Shown: positions 33,420 through 44,900 of the stretch, piece by piece
How positions within the stretch are numbered: position 1 is the stretch's first letter
Layout: every line of letters starts with the position of its first letter
Assembly: GCF_026210795.1 (NCBI RefSeq)
Contig: NC_089429.1
Span: 5,146,001-5,210,000 of the forward strand
Direction: 5' to 3'
From: Rhizophagus irregularis
Taxonomy: Eukaryota > Glomeromycota > Glomeromycetes > Glomerales > Glomeraceae
DNA: 64,000 bases
Notes under the pieces: generated by a model
Database searches by the model: none
What the model was told of the DNA's origin: nothing
Seen by the model: only the letters and a program-made list of their open reading frames with translations
Position numbers and translations under genes: made by a program

Positions 33420-34660
33420 AAAAAATTAATAACTCCACAAATATTAACTGTACCTTCATTAAAATAAATATTCAAGTAGATTCTAAGCTGCTGAACAATT
33501 TTTAATTAATAAAAGAAGTCGATTTACTTTGGCTAAAGTGCTTAAAATACGCTCTGAAGTAACAAAATGGAAAAAATAAAATTCGTAAATGAGTACCGTT
33601 GTGAAAATCGTGAATAACTCATCAAGTATTAACTGTACCTTCGTAAAAATTAATATCCAAGTAGATTTTGACCTGCTGAACAACATTCAATTAATAAAAG
33701 AAGTCGATTTACTTTGACTAAAGTGCTCAAAATACGCTCTGAAGTGACAAAACGGAAAAAAATAAAATTCGTAAATAAGTACTGTTGTGAAAATCGTGAA
33801 TAACTCATCAAGTATTAACTGTACCTTCGTAAAATTAATATCCAAGTAGATTTTGACATGCTAAACAACTTTCAATTAATAAAAGAAGTCGATTTACTTT
33901 GACTAAAGTGCTCAAAATACGCTCTGAAGTGACAAAACGGAAAAAAATAAAATTCGTAAATGAGTACCATTGTGAAAATCGTGAATAACTCATCAAGTAT
34001 TAACTGTACCTTCGTGAAAATTAATATTCAAGTAGATTTTGACATGCTAAACAACTTTCAATTAATAAAAGAAGTCGATTTACTTTGACTAAAGTGCTCA
34101 AAATACGCTCTGAAGTGACAAAACGAAAAAAAATAAAATTCGTAAATGAGTACCATTGTGAAAATCGTGAATAACTCATCAAGTATTAACTGTACCTTCG
34201 TGAAAATTAATATTCAAGTAGATTTTGACATGCTAAACAACTTTCAATTAATATAAGAAGTTGGTTTACTATGGATAAAGTGCTCAAAATACGCTCTGAA
34301 GTGACAAAATGAAAAAAATAAAAGTCGGGAATGAGTACTGTTGTGAAAATTGTAAATAACTCATCAAGTATTAACTGTACCTTCGTGAAAATTAATATTC
34401 AAGTAGATTTTAATCTGCCGAACAACTTACAATTAACATAAGAAGTTGATTTACTTTGGCTAAAAATCTCAAAATACGCTCTGAAGGTAAAAAAATTTGT
34501 AACTTAATACTACTGTATAATATAAAAAATGTAAATAATTCCAAAAATATTAACTGTACTTTTATGATCTTAACAGTTTTAAACTTACTAAACTACTTTT
34601 AATTAAAAGAATAAGATTTACTTCAGCCAAAATGCTCAAACCATACTTTGAAATATATGT
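33420..34660. repeat. Satellite of ~187-bp units
   Basis: Seven copies contain AAGTATTAACTGTACCTTCG, AAGAAGTCGATTTACTTTGA and AATACGCTCTGAAGTGACAA in fixed order. Central copies are nearly identical and the outer ones diverge, as expected for an array growing by unequal exchange. Short frames through it are not genes. Confidence 0.92.
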
Positions 34661-35381
34661 AAAAAAAATATAATATTTGTTTATATTTTAAATTATGAGT
34701 TATTTAATTTAAATGTATTTATATTTAAGAAAAAAAATATTTTAATTCTATTTTATAAAGTATTTAAAAAGTATTTTAGTAAAGTTTTTAAGGCAAAAAA
34801 AATAATTATAACTGAAATAAAAAAAAAAATCTAAGTTAATAAATAAATATTAAACCGTAATACATAATCACATGTTATATATTAAAATCGAAAAATTCTA
34901 TTACAAATAACCAAAAATCGGCAATTTCATGTTAAAAATCAGAAATATTATATTAAAATCAGAAATATTTATTAAAATCGGAAATATTATATTAAAATTA
35001 CCAAAAAATCAGACAGCCATATTAAAAAGGGCAAAAATCTGATTTTTATTTATTTGACCTGTGTATATCTGTAGAAAATACGTTATAAACGTATGAATTT
35101 TAATATACTGTAGAATAATACGTATACCGTATCCTTTATTTACAATATTTTTGTGAACCGTATACAAAATACTGATATACAGTAGAAATGATATACGTTA
35201 TAGACGTATGAATTTAATATACCGTATCACACAGTATGTTTACTGTATACTTTATTGTATTTTTTACTAAGCACATTTTGCGAACAGTATACATTATACT
35301 GATATGCCGTATGTAAAAATGCAAACTGTATCAAAAATACGTATATACAGTATAAAAACCGTATACATATTTTTTATAGGG

Positions 35382-38300
35382 TAATAATAATACTTACTAA
35401 TGATTCTGCCAAACTGATAAATATTTTAAAAGTTTGGGGAGCAAGAAAATTTTTTTTTATATCTATAATATTTGGATAAATTTTTTGAATGTGTTCAATA
35501 TGATTTTTCCACATATGAAGAAAAAAATAAGCTAACATCGCCATTCGTAATCTTTCATTATGTGAAATTGTACGACTTTGATATGCATCAATCAATTCAC
35601 CTAAAAAAGTAAATTTCGATTAAAATTATAAACAATTATATATAAATAAATAATATATTTACCAATTATAAAAAGATAAATAAATAAACCATCTTTACTA
35701 TGATCTTGTGATTTATTTTGATTATACACTTGTTTTAAGAATGATGAACAAAAAATCCGGTATGCAGCACCGTCATCTTGACGATCTGCATTTTCTACAT
35801 CACGCTTGTATAATACACTATCAGGCATTTTACTAAGCATAAGTATTTGATCATATCTTGCAGTTACAGTTCCTAATGTAAGTAATCGAGCACCAGAGAA
35901 TAATGCATTTCTACCACTTTTTTTCCCATGTTTGGAATCTTGAATGCGAATTATTGGGCCAATATTAGGAAAAACTGGACACATAAACTTAATATTATAT
36001 AGCTTATCTTCGAAAATAATTTTTTCTGTAGTTAATGTATTAATTAGCATTGATTGCGAATTAAATTCATTTGCTGCTCCATCTGATCCAAAAGAAATAA
36101 TATTAATTTTCAATTGTGCTGCGTATTCTAGAATTTTTTGATGATATGTAAGAATGTCTGCAGCTTTTTCTTTATTGTTATTTGGAATTAAACCAATAAC
36201 TATTGGTGGGATTTTGGGTAAAGGAATTTAAAATAAAAAAATAGAAATCAATGTTTTATTTAACTTAAAATATAATTGAAAAAAATATTAATAATAAATA
36301 CTTGGAGCAAATAAACTCGAACTTGTTTTGCTATAGCATTTTTGACCTTTATTTTATCAATAATTGCAATGATTTCTTTATAATTTGATGCTTTTGTTTC
36401 TGAAGTTGATAAAGTTGATCCAATAACACAGCCTAAAGTTGCTGAATAACTAAGACGTTCTTTTAATTTAGTGTTATCTGTCATAGCAGCAACTGGGCCA
36501 TTGTAATTTAATGAATCGGCAAATCTTTTAAATCGCACTATATTCTCATAACAAAGTTCTGTATTAATAATTGCATCGTCTGATTGTGCATGATGTAATC
36601 TTATAATAAAACATTGTTAGATGATAATACAGAATAAAATTGTATTATATTTGCAAAAATAAGCACAATTACCTAATATTACGAAGTGTACGTCCAGCTA
36701 AATTTTACTTAAACAGTTCATATCCTCTTGTTCCCAATGATGCCAAAATAGTTGTAAAATTTGCAAAGTTTTCGGTATATTGCAAATTTTGATTTCCTTT
36801 ATTATTTTGTTCACGATTAGCTATTTCCAGCATAACTTTACAAAGTCCTTCAAAAACTTTTTTATTTTTGAATACTCCTTGCCGTCCTTTTTCTGCTAAT
36901 ATTGGCCAAAATGAGTCTTGCTTTGAATCTACTGAATAATAAAGTTCATTCAGATTAGAGTCATTTAAGTATTTGAAGATCGGATTTTTTTTAATTATAA
37001 ATTTTGGTGTAAATTTTCGATTCTCTATTTTTGGAATTGGCCGTTCAATTGCATTCTAATAATATAATATGTAATGTAATTAATATAAAATTAAATTTAA
37101 TAATTTTCATTATTTATAATTTTAATAAATACCATTAAAATTTTGTTACTATTTAACTTCATACATTTTTTACAAATTCTTCCTTTGTTTGTTGTTGTAA
37201 TTTTACATTTTACACTTCGAATACAATTAGAATTAAAATCGTTGCGCCATTTTGCCCTTGCAACTAACTCATTCTCTAATTTGATTTTTTCATTATTTGT
37301 CAACCTTTTCCAACTAAAATTTTTGTCAAATTTTATTGGAAATAATTCTTTTGCTAATACTTCAACACGTGGTGCACCACCATAATGTATAATTCCACCA
37401 ATTCTTTGTAAATATTCTAAGTGCTTCTCGTCTCTCAATCCAATACATGAAATTTGGTGAGATTTTGTAGAATTTACAAAATAACTTGTGAGTGGACGTA
37501 TTCCTTCTGTTAATAAACAGTTACTAGTTTTACTATGTTTTTCTAAATTTCTTGAATTATAAGCTCGATGCAATCTGATTATCTTTCCACATTTACATTG
37601 AACTTCATTGCGAGTAATAATCTTATTAACTTTCGGATGATTTTGTAATCTTTTATCCTAATTAATAAAAAAAAATTGAATAATTATTAGCATCATAAAT
37701 TAACTATGAATAGATTAATTATCTTGAATTCTGATACTTACTTTAATATGATCAAGTTTCGTTATTCGCTTTTGACTATTTCGCGTTTGCTTTTTCCTAA
37801 CATTTTTTTCATTATTAGTAGTATACGATGATGATGATGATGATTCACCATCATTATCATCAACATTTGAGTTAAATTCCACTATATCAGAACCATCACT
37901 CATACATTTTTCTGATTCAAGAATATTGAAAGGTATATTTTCATTTTCATCAGATTGAACATCACGCATTTCAATATCAATATTTTGATCAGGTGAAGGT
38001 GGTGAATTTCTTTTGAAGATTGGAACAAAATGATCTGTTTGTGGTAAAGGATCATTAATATTCCACTTTCCACTTGATGGTGTCCACATTATCATAATAG
38101 GTTCATCATAAGCTTTAATTCGTGGTTCAATTAATTTATTATACAATGAACTAATTAGTTGAGAAACAGTTGGAGGATATATTGACATTATCGGTCTTTG
38201 AATTACTGATGCTAAGCCATATAATCCGATAATTGAACAAAACTGATGTGGCTTAGATATATAAGCAATTTCACTAATATATTCTCTTTCTTTATTATAT

Positions 38301-38734
38301 GTAGTCGGCATATCTGAATTTTTGGCTGAATTTAAAGCTATATCGGAAAAATAATAATCTTGTTCAAAAATTTTTTGACTAAGATAAAAATTTGAAAATT
38401 TCATCAATTCTACAACCATAGCTAGTCTAAATTGTAATGCTAACATTTGGTTTGCATTAAAAATTAGAGATATAGAATTTAATAAACAATCTCCATTAGA
38501 AAATACAGCTGCAGAAGTTAAATGTGGATATTGCAAATGGAGGATTTTTTCAGCAGTATTATCAATATTTGTTAATGGAGGAAGAGTTTCGTGAGGAGTG
38601 TCAAAAGTAATAGAAAAGATACCGGATATATTAATAGTTGAAACATAATCTTGAACAGAATGAATATTAGGAGGAGGAGTTGTAGAGAGAAATTTATTAA
38701 TGTTTAAAAGTTGTTCAAGATTTTTACTATTCAT
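35382..38734 (-). CDS. OTU-like protease/transposase-like protein of a DNA transposon (right copy)
   Basis: Exons on the minus strand are 38734-37742, 37657-37133, 37055-36673, 36599-36302, about 36228-35607 and about 35597-35397. Exon 1 has an OTU-like cysteine-protease fold: FSNGDCLLNSIS holds the putative nucleophile Cys and DHFVPIF the putative His. An acidic, serine-rich tail follows. Exon 2 starts with a zinc-finger-like CKCGKIIRLH ... HSKTSNC. Later exons resemble an RNase H-type transposase core (PVAAMTDNTKLKE, IISFGSDGAANEF), but I cannot name the superfamily. A TAA at 36705-36707 interrupts exon 3, and the acceptor before exon 5 looks lost (AAA for TAG). The gene runs into the CCCTATAAAA element at 35381, so it is probably non-functional. 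Confidence 0.7.
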
Positions 38735-39192
38735 TTTGTGTTGATATTGATATATAATAACGTAAAAGATAAAGTTAAGACGCGTATGTGTCTTAACATT
38801 TTAAAAGTAATAAATGGTAAAACATATTGAATTCCTGGTAAGTTTATCATGGATAATATAAAGTAAATTTGATAAATTTATTACATTGCGGTAAATTTAT
38901 CACAAAGTAAAAGATGGATTTTTCTCGTTATTTATATAATTATATTGAAAATTGATGTAACACTGCATATGATAATCCTAAAATATACGCTTTTATTAGA
39001 AAAATTACATGTGACCTTAAAATTTTGTCTAAAATTATATACTTTTTTTACTGTGACCTAATTTGGTGGTACTCTATTTTGGCATGTAACATTTTCTTAA
39101 AATACCCGTTTTTTCATATGACCTTTCCATTAAAAACGCAAAATTATATACTTTTTTTGCATATGACCTTTATTATAATTATACGGGGTCCT
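36358..39192 (-). repeat. Right arm of the 12.4-kb inverted repeat
   Basis: A 2835-bp inverted, nearly identical copy of 26805-29637, including the promoter-side subterminal repeats, the first three exons and part of exon 4 of the OTU/transposase-like gene. This copy continues inward by about 975 bp more gene sequence (35382-36357) that the left copy lacks. Confidence 0.93.
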
Positions 39193-39891
39193 GAATTAGT
39201 ATTATTGTATATAAAATTTAAAATTATAAGACAAATTATTAAATTCAATATTCATATATTATTGAATAATTTATTGCTGGGTAAAAAAAAATATTGGCCA
39301 AGGATCGTACCCATAGACTTTAATTTTACTTTTCACCGCTTAAAAAGCTTAATCCGGATAAATTAACGCTGTTAATGCTATCGGCAATATTATCATATAT
39401 TAAAAACCTGCATATTTCTTTCTAATCGATTGACTATGAATCTATGATTATAAATCTATAAACCAAGAAATGAGGTGAGGTAATCATACATAGTAGTTTG
39501 TAGTATTTTGTGGATAGTCGTGATTTCGTGGTTTTAGGTGATTTTAAAAAATTACAGTATTACTTGTTATACTTTTATTATTGTTATCTAAGTAGAGCTT
39601 TCCTTGAACGGATAGTATCCTATAATTAATTCGGATTATCCTAATAATAGGATAACGGATATCTCTATAAAGTTCACAAGTGGATAAAGGATTATCGGAT
39701 TATCTTTGGATAATTTAATGAAATAATAATCACAAATTACAGTTTTCGTGTCATGCATCCCTAAAAATCTGGAAATAGTGTCTGATACTTTTTTTTGTTT
39801 CATTTTATTTCGTTTCTTATTTCGTTATATTAACTTTTCTTTTTTTTCTTTAGTTTCGTTCCCTAACCGACATTAAAATTTGGAAACATTA
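39193..39891. other. Non-coding DNA, possible hAT-type end
   Basis: No gene. TAGAGCTTTCCTTGAACGG at about 39592 resembles a hAT terminus, followed by GGATA/TATCC inverted words to about 39720, but I found no partner end. Confidence 0.4.
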
Positions 39892-40181
39892 GCCCTGTTC
39901 ATTTCTGTTCTGTTCTGTTCTGTTCCGATTTTTACCAAAGTTTTTAGCCAATCAAATTCATTTAAAAATCGGAACAACAACCGGAACAACGGATTAAAAA
40001 AATTGATGATCCGAGTGTTCCGAAATTTGAAAATGCAATACATGCTTTAATATGGTTGGCTAGAAATAAACGGAACAGATTGAACCCGATTTTTCTACTC
40101 AATTTATGCCTTTTTTTAATTGGCTAAAATTAATTACACTAAAATCGGAAAAGAACAGAACAGAACAGAAATGAACAGGGC
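39892..40181. mobile_element. 290-bp MITE with TGTTC-repeat ends
   Basis: The ends GCCCTGTTCATTTCTGTTCT and the inverse AGAACAGAAATGAACAGGGC match over about 40 bp. They contain tandem TTCTG words and end in TCCGATTTT. TA is present on both sides (39890-39891 and 40182-40183), which suits a Tc1/mariner-like target duplication, though longer shared flanks blur it. Confidence 0.75.
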
Positions 40182-40239
40182 TATTAGCTGGTAGGTTTCT
40201 TTGAATTCTTCTTTTGGTTTGTCTAATTTCATTGCGAGA

Positions 40240-41110
40240 GTATTCTACAAAATACGTAATCATACCAAAACTAACGCTTAAACCTCGAGTGTAAGTTTTC
40301 ATTTAATACTTCAGGAGCTGTATAATACATATCTCTAAACTTCAATACTCCCAACTTCTCCACATATTCATATTGAAATTAATAATGTACGCTGTTCGTT
40401 GAAATTAATATATTCCCTGTATGAAAATCGCGATGGACCATCTGTTTTCGATAAATTTCTTTAAAACTTTGAATAATTAGTCCGAAGTGTAACGAAGGAC
40501 TACGCGTACGTAATGTCCCGGCAAAAGTGTCATTCTTGATATATAAAAATAAAATAAGTATATGTCTATCAAGAATCATACTATAAACATGTCGAGACTC
40601 GAGAATGATATTTTTGCTTCGCACGTGACATTGTGCAACAAAAAAATAACGGATTCCGTTTCCTAGTTTAATTCGTGATTCGCGTAACAATCAGAGAAAT
40701 TTTACGAAATTACTATTCAATTTAGGGGAAAAAATAAAAAAGTTATTTGCGATTATATCATTTTACAGTGATTCAATTTCGATGAACATTTTTTTGTCGT
40801 GTAGCTCTCTACGCCTTCTATAAAATAAAAAAAAGATCGTCGAAATTGGACCAATAGAATGTGAGATAATCGCAAAATCAATTTTTTCCGGAGCATGTCG
40901 GATTCGAAATTACGATCTTTTTTTTATTTTATAGAAGGCGTAGAGAGCTACACGACATAAAACTTTCGTCGAGATTGAATCACTGAATCACGAGATAATC
41001 GCAAAAAACGGTTTTATTTTCTCCCCCAAATTTGAATAGTAATTTTCTCCGATTGTTACGCGAATCACGAATTAAATAATGTATTTTATTTGGTTTTATA
41101 TTCCATCTTC
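40240..41110 (-). pseudogene. TKL kinase pseudogene split by an inserted foldback
   Basis: On the minus strand, codons for QKMVHRDFHTGNILISTNS (40390-40460) and SFGMITYF (about 40255) are remains of the kinase-1 C-lobe seen at 44500 and 58440, with the activation-loop part shortened. The upstream continuation (codons near NKIRILF) reappears at about 41080-41100, so about 600 bp at 40481-41075 is inserted. No open frame covers the domain. Confidence 0.7.
40668..41074. repeat. Long inverted repeat (foldback) in the kinase pseudogene
   Basis: The left arm starts TTTAATTCGTGATTCGCGTA and returns inverted at 41051-41074. Inner parts include GTAGCTCTCTACGCCTTCTA and its inverse near 40800 and 40945. 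Arms are about 180 bp around a short centre with some mismatches. This fits a MITE or foldback transposon; no target duplication is obvious. Confidence 0.8.
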
Positions 41111-41955
41111 TTTCCGTAAAAGGCTCATATTTCCAGAATTATAATCTTCACAATTGAGTCTACAGGAAGCGTGGTATTAGTAGATACTATATAATTATGC
41201 TAAATTTACCAAATACTACAGTATGATGAGTATGATGATGAAAAAATTAATTATTATAGTACTTTGATTATTTATCAATTTGTAAAAAGGTTACTTAATT
41301 ATAATTATGTACTAGTGTAACCAGATTCAATCTACTAGTGAATAATTAATAAATTATCGTTCTTTATTTAAAATTTGTATGGAGCGTATGATAGCGAAGG
41401 ACGCGCATAGGACATATAACCAATTATGAACCAACAATTTATTTTAACCACTTTCAAAAGTATTTGATCATACTAAATAGTATGACACGATATTTGTTAG
41501 GGTATTCAAAAATTCGAGGAGTATACTCTACAAGAAATAGAGTTTTTGCAGTTCGTAGTTTTGCTAAATCACACTTTATATAACTCAGCTAGGTATATAG
41601 AATGTATGTAAAAGTGTAAAAGGAATGTTTAAAAGGTAACTAAATTTAACAAATTTTTATAAATAGTAATATCTTTTGAATTATATCAGTAATGATTTTA
41701 AAGCAACTTTTTATCCATATATATACTGAATAATATACTGTATGATTGAAGTTATACCGTAAATATATGATTATAAATCAGTCATGTACCGCATCTTTTA
41801 TTAGCCCCTTTAAATTTCCAACATTTCGAACTTATTTTATGGAAGATTTAGAGTTCTATATGAAAGATTAAGAGAAGAAAAAAATCATGAGAATGAAATA
41901 TATAAATTTATTTACTGTAATAACTATATATATATAATGATAATAAATGATAAGT
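41111..41955. other. Intergenic, 3' flank of the locus A executor-like gene
   Basis: No gene seen. A+T-rich sequence with short frames only. Confidence 0.6.
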
Positions 41956-44900
41956 TTAACATATTCTTATTCCTCTTTTTTCTAGAAATCGAATTGCATT
42001 ATTGTTATCATTAAAAGCAGCCTTTCTTAACCATTTAATTCCTTCATCTTCGTTCTTTGGGATATTTAATTTTCCATTATAATATATATCACCTAAATTA
42101 TATTGTGCAATATTATTATTTCCTTCAGCAGATTTAGTGATATACTTCATAAATGTATCTATGTTATTATTTTCAGGCAGAACCCTTACAAAAGTAAAAG
42201 CATAAAATAACTGAGCATCATGATGTCCTTCATCAGCAGCTTCTTTAAGTAATTCCTTACCCTCTTCACGACTTTTTATACCGTCATGAAATCCTTCCCA
42301 CAAATAACGACCCTTCCAACATTTTGCTGTTGTATTACCATTTTCTGCATGATATTCAAAACATTTCCACGCCTTTTGATAATCTCTTGCCCTATGAGCT
42401 TTTATACCTTCATCTAATGGAATTATTGGAACTACTGGATCAATAAAATCATCTAGTGGTTCAAAATCATCTGGTAATACAAATTCGTCGTTTGCTTTTG
42501 ATCCATCTAAATCTAATGTATTTTCATCAAGCAAAGCTGGTATACTCTCATCAAACATATAACTGATGGAATTATATAATTCTTCTAGCATGTCCAATGC
42601 TTTCAAAAAAGAAATACGTTCTTGTGGATTATTCTTCCAAACTAGATATATAAAGAAGATAATGAAAGTATCCTTTAATTTTACTTGTATAATATAGGAT
42701 TGCTGATGAAAACTTATACTTACTGTCATTTATAATTTTTTTATAATCTTCTTGGATTTTTTTAGGAGTAGAATCTCCAAATTTAATTCTTTCTCTGCCA
42801 CCTTTAATTACAAAATCTCTAATTTTGTCTACTTCCAAACTTCTATATGGAATTTTTTCAAAAGCAAGTTCCCAAAGTAGAACACCAAAACTAAAAATTT
42901 CACATTGTGTCGTATATTTTGATTTATAGTTGATTAATTTCTCAGGAGCTAGCCAACGCACAGCATCATTAGTCGTCTCCTTTATTGTAGTGGTGTTCCC
43001 AAAGGCATAACGGGACAACTTAAAATTATAAATTTTAGGTTCCAAACTTTCTGTCATCAAGATATTTTCACATCTAAGGTCATGATGCAAAATTTCAGCT
43101 TTTTGTAAAAATATAAGCCCACGACATATTTTAAGAGAAATTTGGACCTTATAATGCCATTGAATATCCTTTTTTTCGTATAACTCTTTCAAAGTTCCAC
43201 GATGAGCCCATTCAAAAACCCGAACATTATCATCGTCAATCTTTGAGACACCATAAAATCTAAGAATATGATTACATTCAGATAATTTTATTAAAATTTC
43301 AAGATGCCCTTGCACTTTTGCGGTCGTTGAAATTGATTTACATGCTACTTCTTGTCCCCTATAAATTCTTTTCACTACATAATTAGGATGTTTTCCACGT
43401 TTGTCATCAAATTTTCCTCGTAAAGGGAGTTCTAGATATTTTGAATCAATCCTATTTGCGCCATGAAATGTTTTATCGTAAAGATGTTTCTTAATATACT
43501 TTATTTCATCATAAATATTATCAACTTTGTCACCCATCGCTCTAAGATATTTGTCAAATTCGGCAAGATCTTTCGATAAAGCTTCTTCATCATTCTTTCT
43601 TCGTTCTTCATTAGCAACTACCAAAGTAAAATTTAAATCTTTCATTGCATTATCATAACCATCTGTAAGTCTCGTAAATTTTTCCTCAACGAAAGTTGCT
43701 TTTGTATATTTTCTAAAGCAGTGAATTTTCGAAATATCCTTTGTATATTCTTTGATTTCTTTTAAAACATATATAAATTTATGACAAGCATCATAATATG
43801 ATTCATTACGTAATTCCTTTTCATTTTTTTGTTTTCTGAGTTGTAATGACTTCAAAGAAGCACGAGTTATTTTCACTCGTTCTGCTAGAACATCACAAAT
43901 ATTTCTGTTGTATTCTGCTGCTTCACAACTTTCTATAATTTCCATAATTAAGATTGAAGCTGTTTGAATTAAAGGAATATATGGACCTTTATCATCATCT
44001 ATGGTAGTTAATGAAAGAATTGTTTTTCTGTACTTCTCTGCTTCTTCGAATTGTTTTCTAATTTCATAATGTTGTTTTGTACTAACTTTTATAACTCTTT
44101 TAAAATCTGATTCACCATCCAAATATGAATAACACAATAAATTAATTAATTCTTCTATTTCATTAACATTTGGTCTAATATCCGGATTTAAATCCAAGCA
44201 CTTTTCCATTAAATCAATGTAACGTTTTGGTGCTTTTGGTCCAATTATTTCTGGTTTAATTCCATCACGAGGGTTGTTTCCAGTTACTACATAATACATA
44301 ATCATACCAAAACTATATATATCTGCCGCTTGAGTGTAGGATTTTCCACTTAATACTTCAGGAGCTGTATAACGTATATCTCCATAAATTTTCGTCTCAT
44401 CAGTATTTCCAACTTCTCCACATGATCCCATATTTGAAATAATTATATTAAAATTATCTACACTGTTCGTTGAAATTAACATATTTCCCGTATGAAAATC
44501 ACGATGGATCATCTGTTTTTGATGGATTTCCTTAAGGCTTTGGATGATGTAAAATAATATGCGTATTTTATTTGGCCAATTAAAATCTTTATAATTATGA
44601 TTCACCCAATCATTTAAATTTTCACCTGCTATACTTTCAAGAACCATAATATAATCTTTTGTTTTAGGATCTTGAGATATCCCATATATATTAAGGATGA
44701 AATTAGAATTCATTATTAAATATGCTTTAGCCTGTTAAGACATAAAATAATCATTATTGTGTTAAAAATGGTAACAAAAATTCGCAAAGTTTTATACCTC
44801 ATTTAGAAATTCATCATTAATATCTTTCGAGTTATATAATGACTTTAAAGAGACTTCTTTATCTGATTGTCTAGTTAATTTCTTTTTAACAATACTGTAA

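Larger units (their letters stand above)
29638..35381. mobile_element. 5.7-kb non-coding TIR element, CCCTATAAAAAATAT ends
   Basis: Both ends begin CCCTATAAAAAATAT, then RTATAC. Over the first 350 bp and last 320 bp, words such as ACAGTATAT, ATACTGTAT and their inverses recur many times, a typical subterminal transposase-site pattern. No coding region is seen. The interior is simple sequence plus two satellite arrays. The flanks (CAATTATTG left, TAATAATAA right) do not form a target duplication and map to different places in the surrounding gene, so one side has been rearranged. The superfamily is not clear. Confidence 0.7.

Noticed and set aside
39592-39720. Possible second hAT MITE
   Set aside because: Only one TAGAGCTT-type end could be found and no 8-bp duplication, so it is not listed as an element.
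40099-40302. Minus-strand 67-codon frame
   Set aside because: Half of it is the terminal repeat of the 39892-40181 MITE and the other half is kinase debris; a fortuitous joint.
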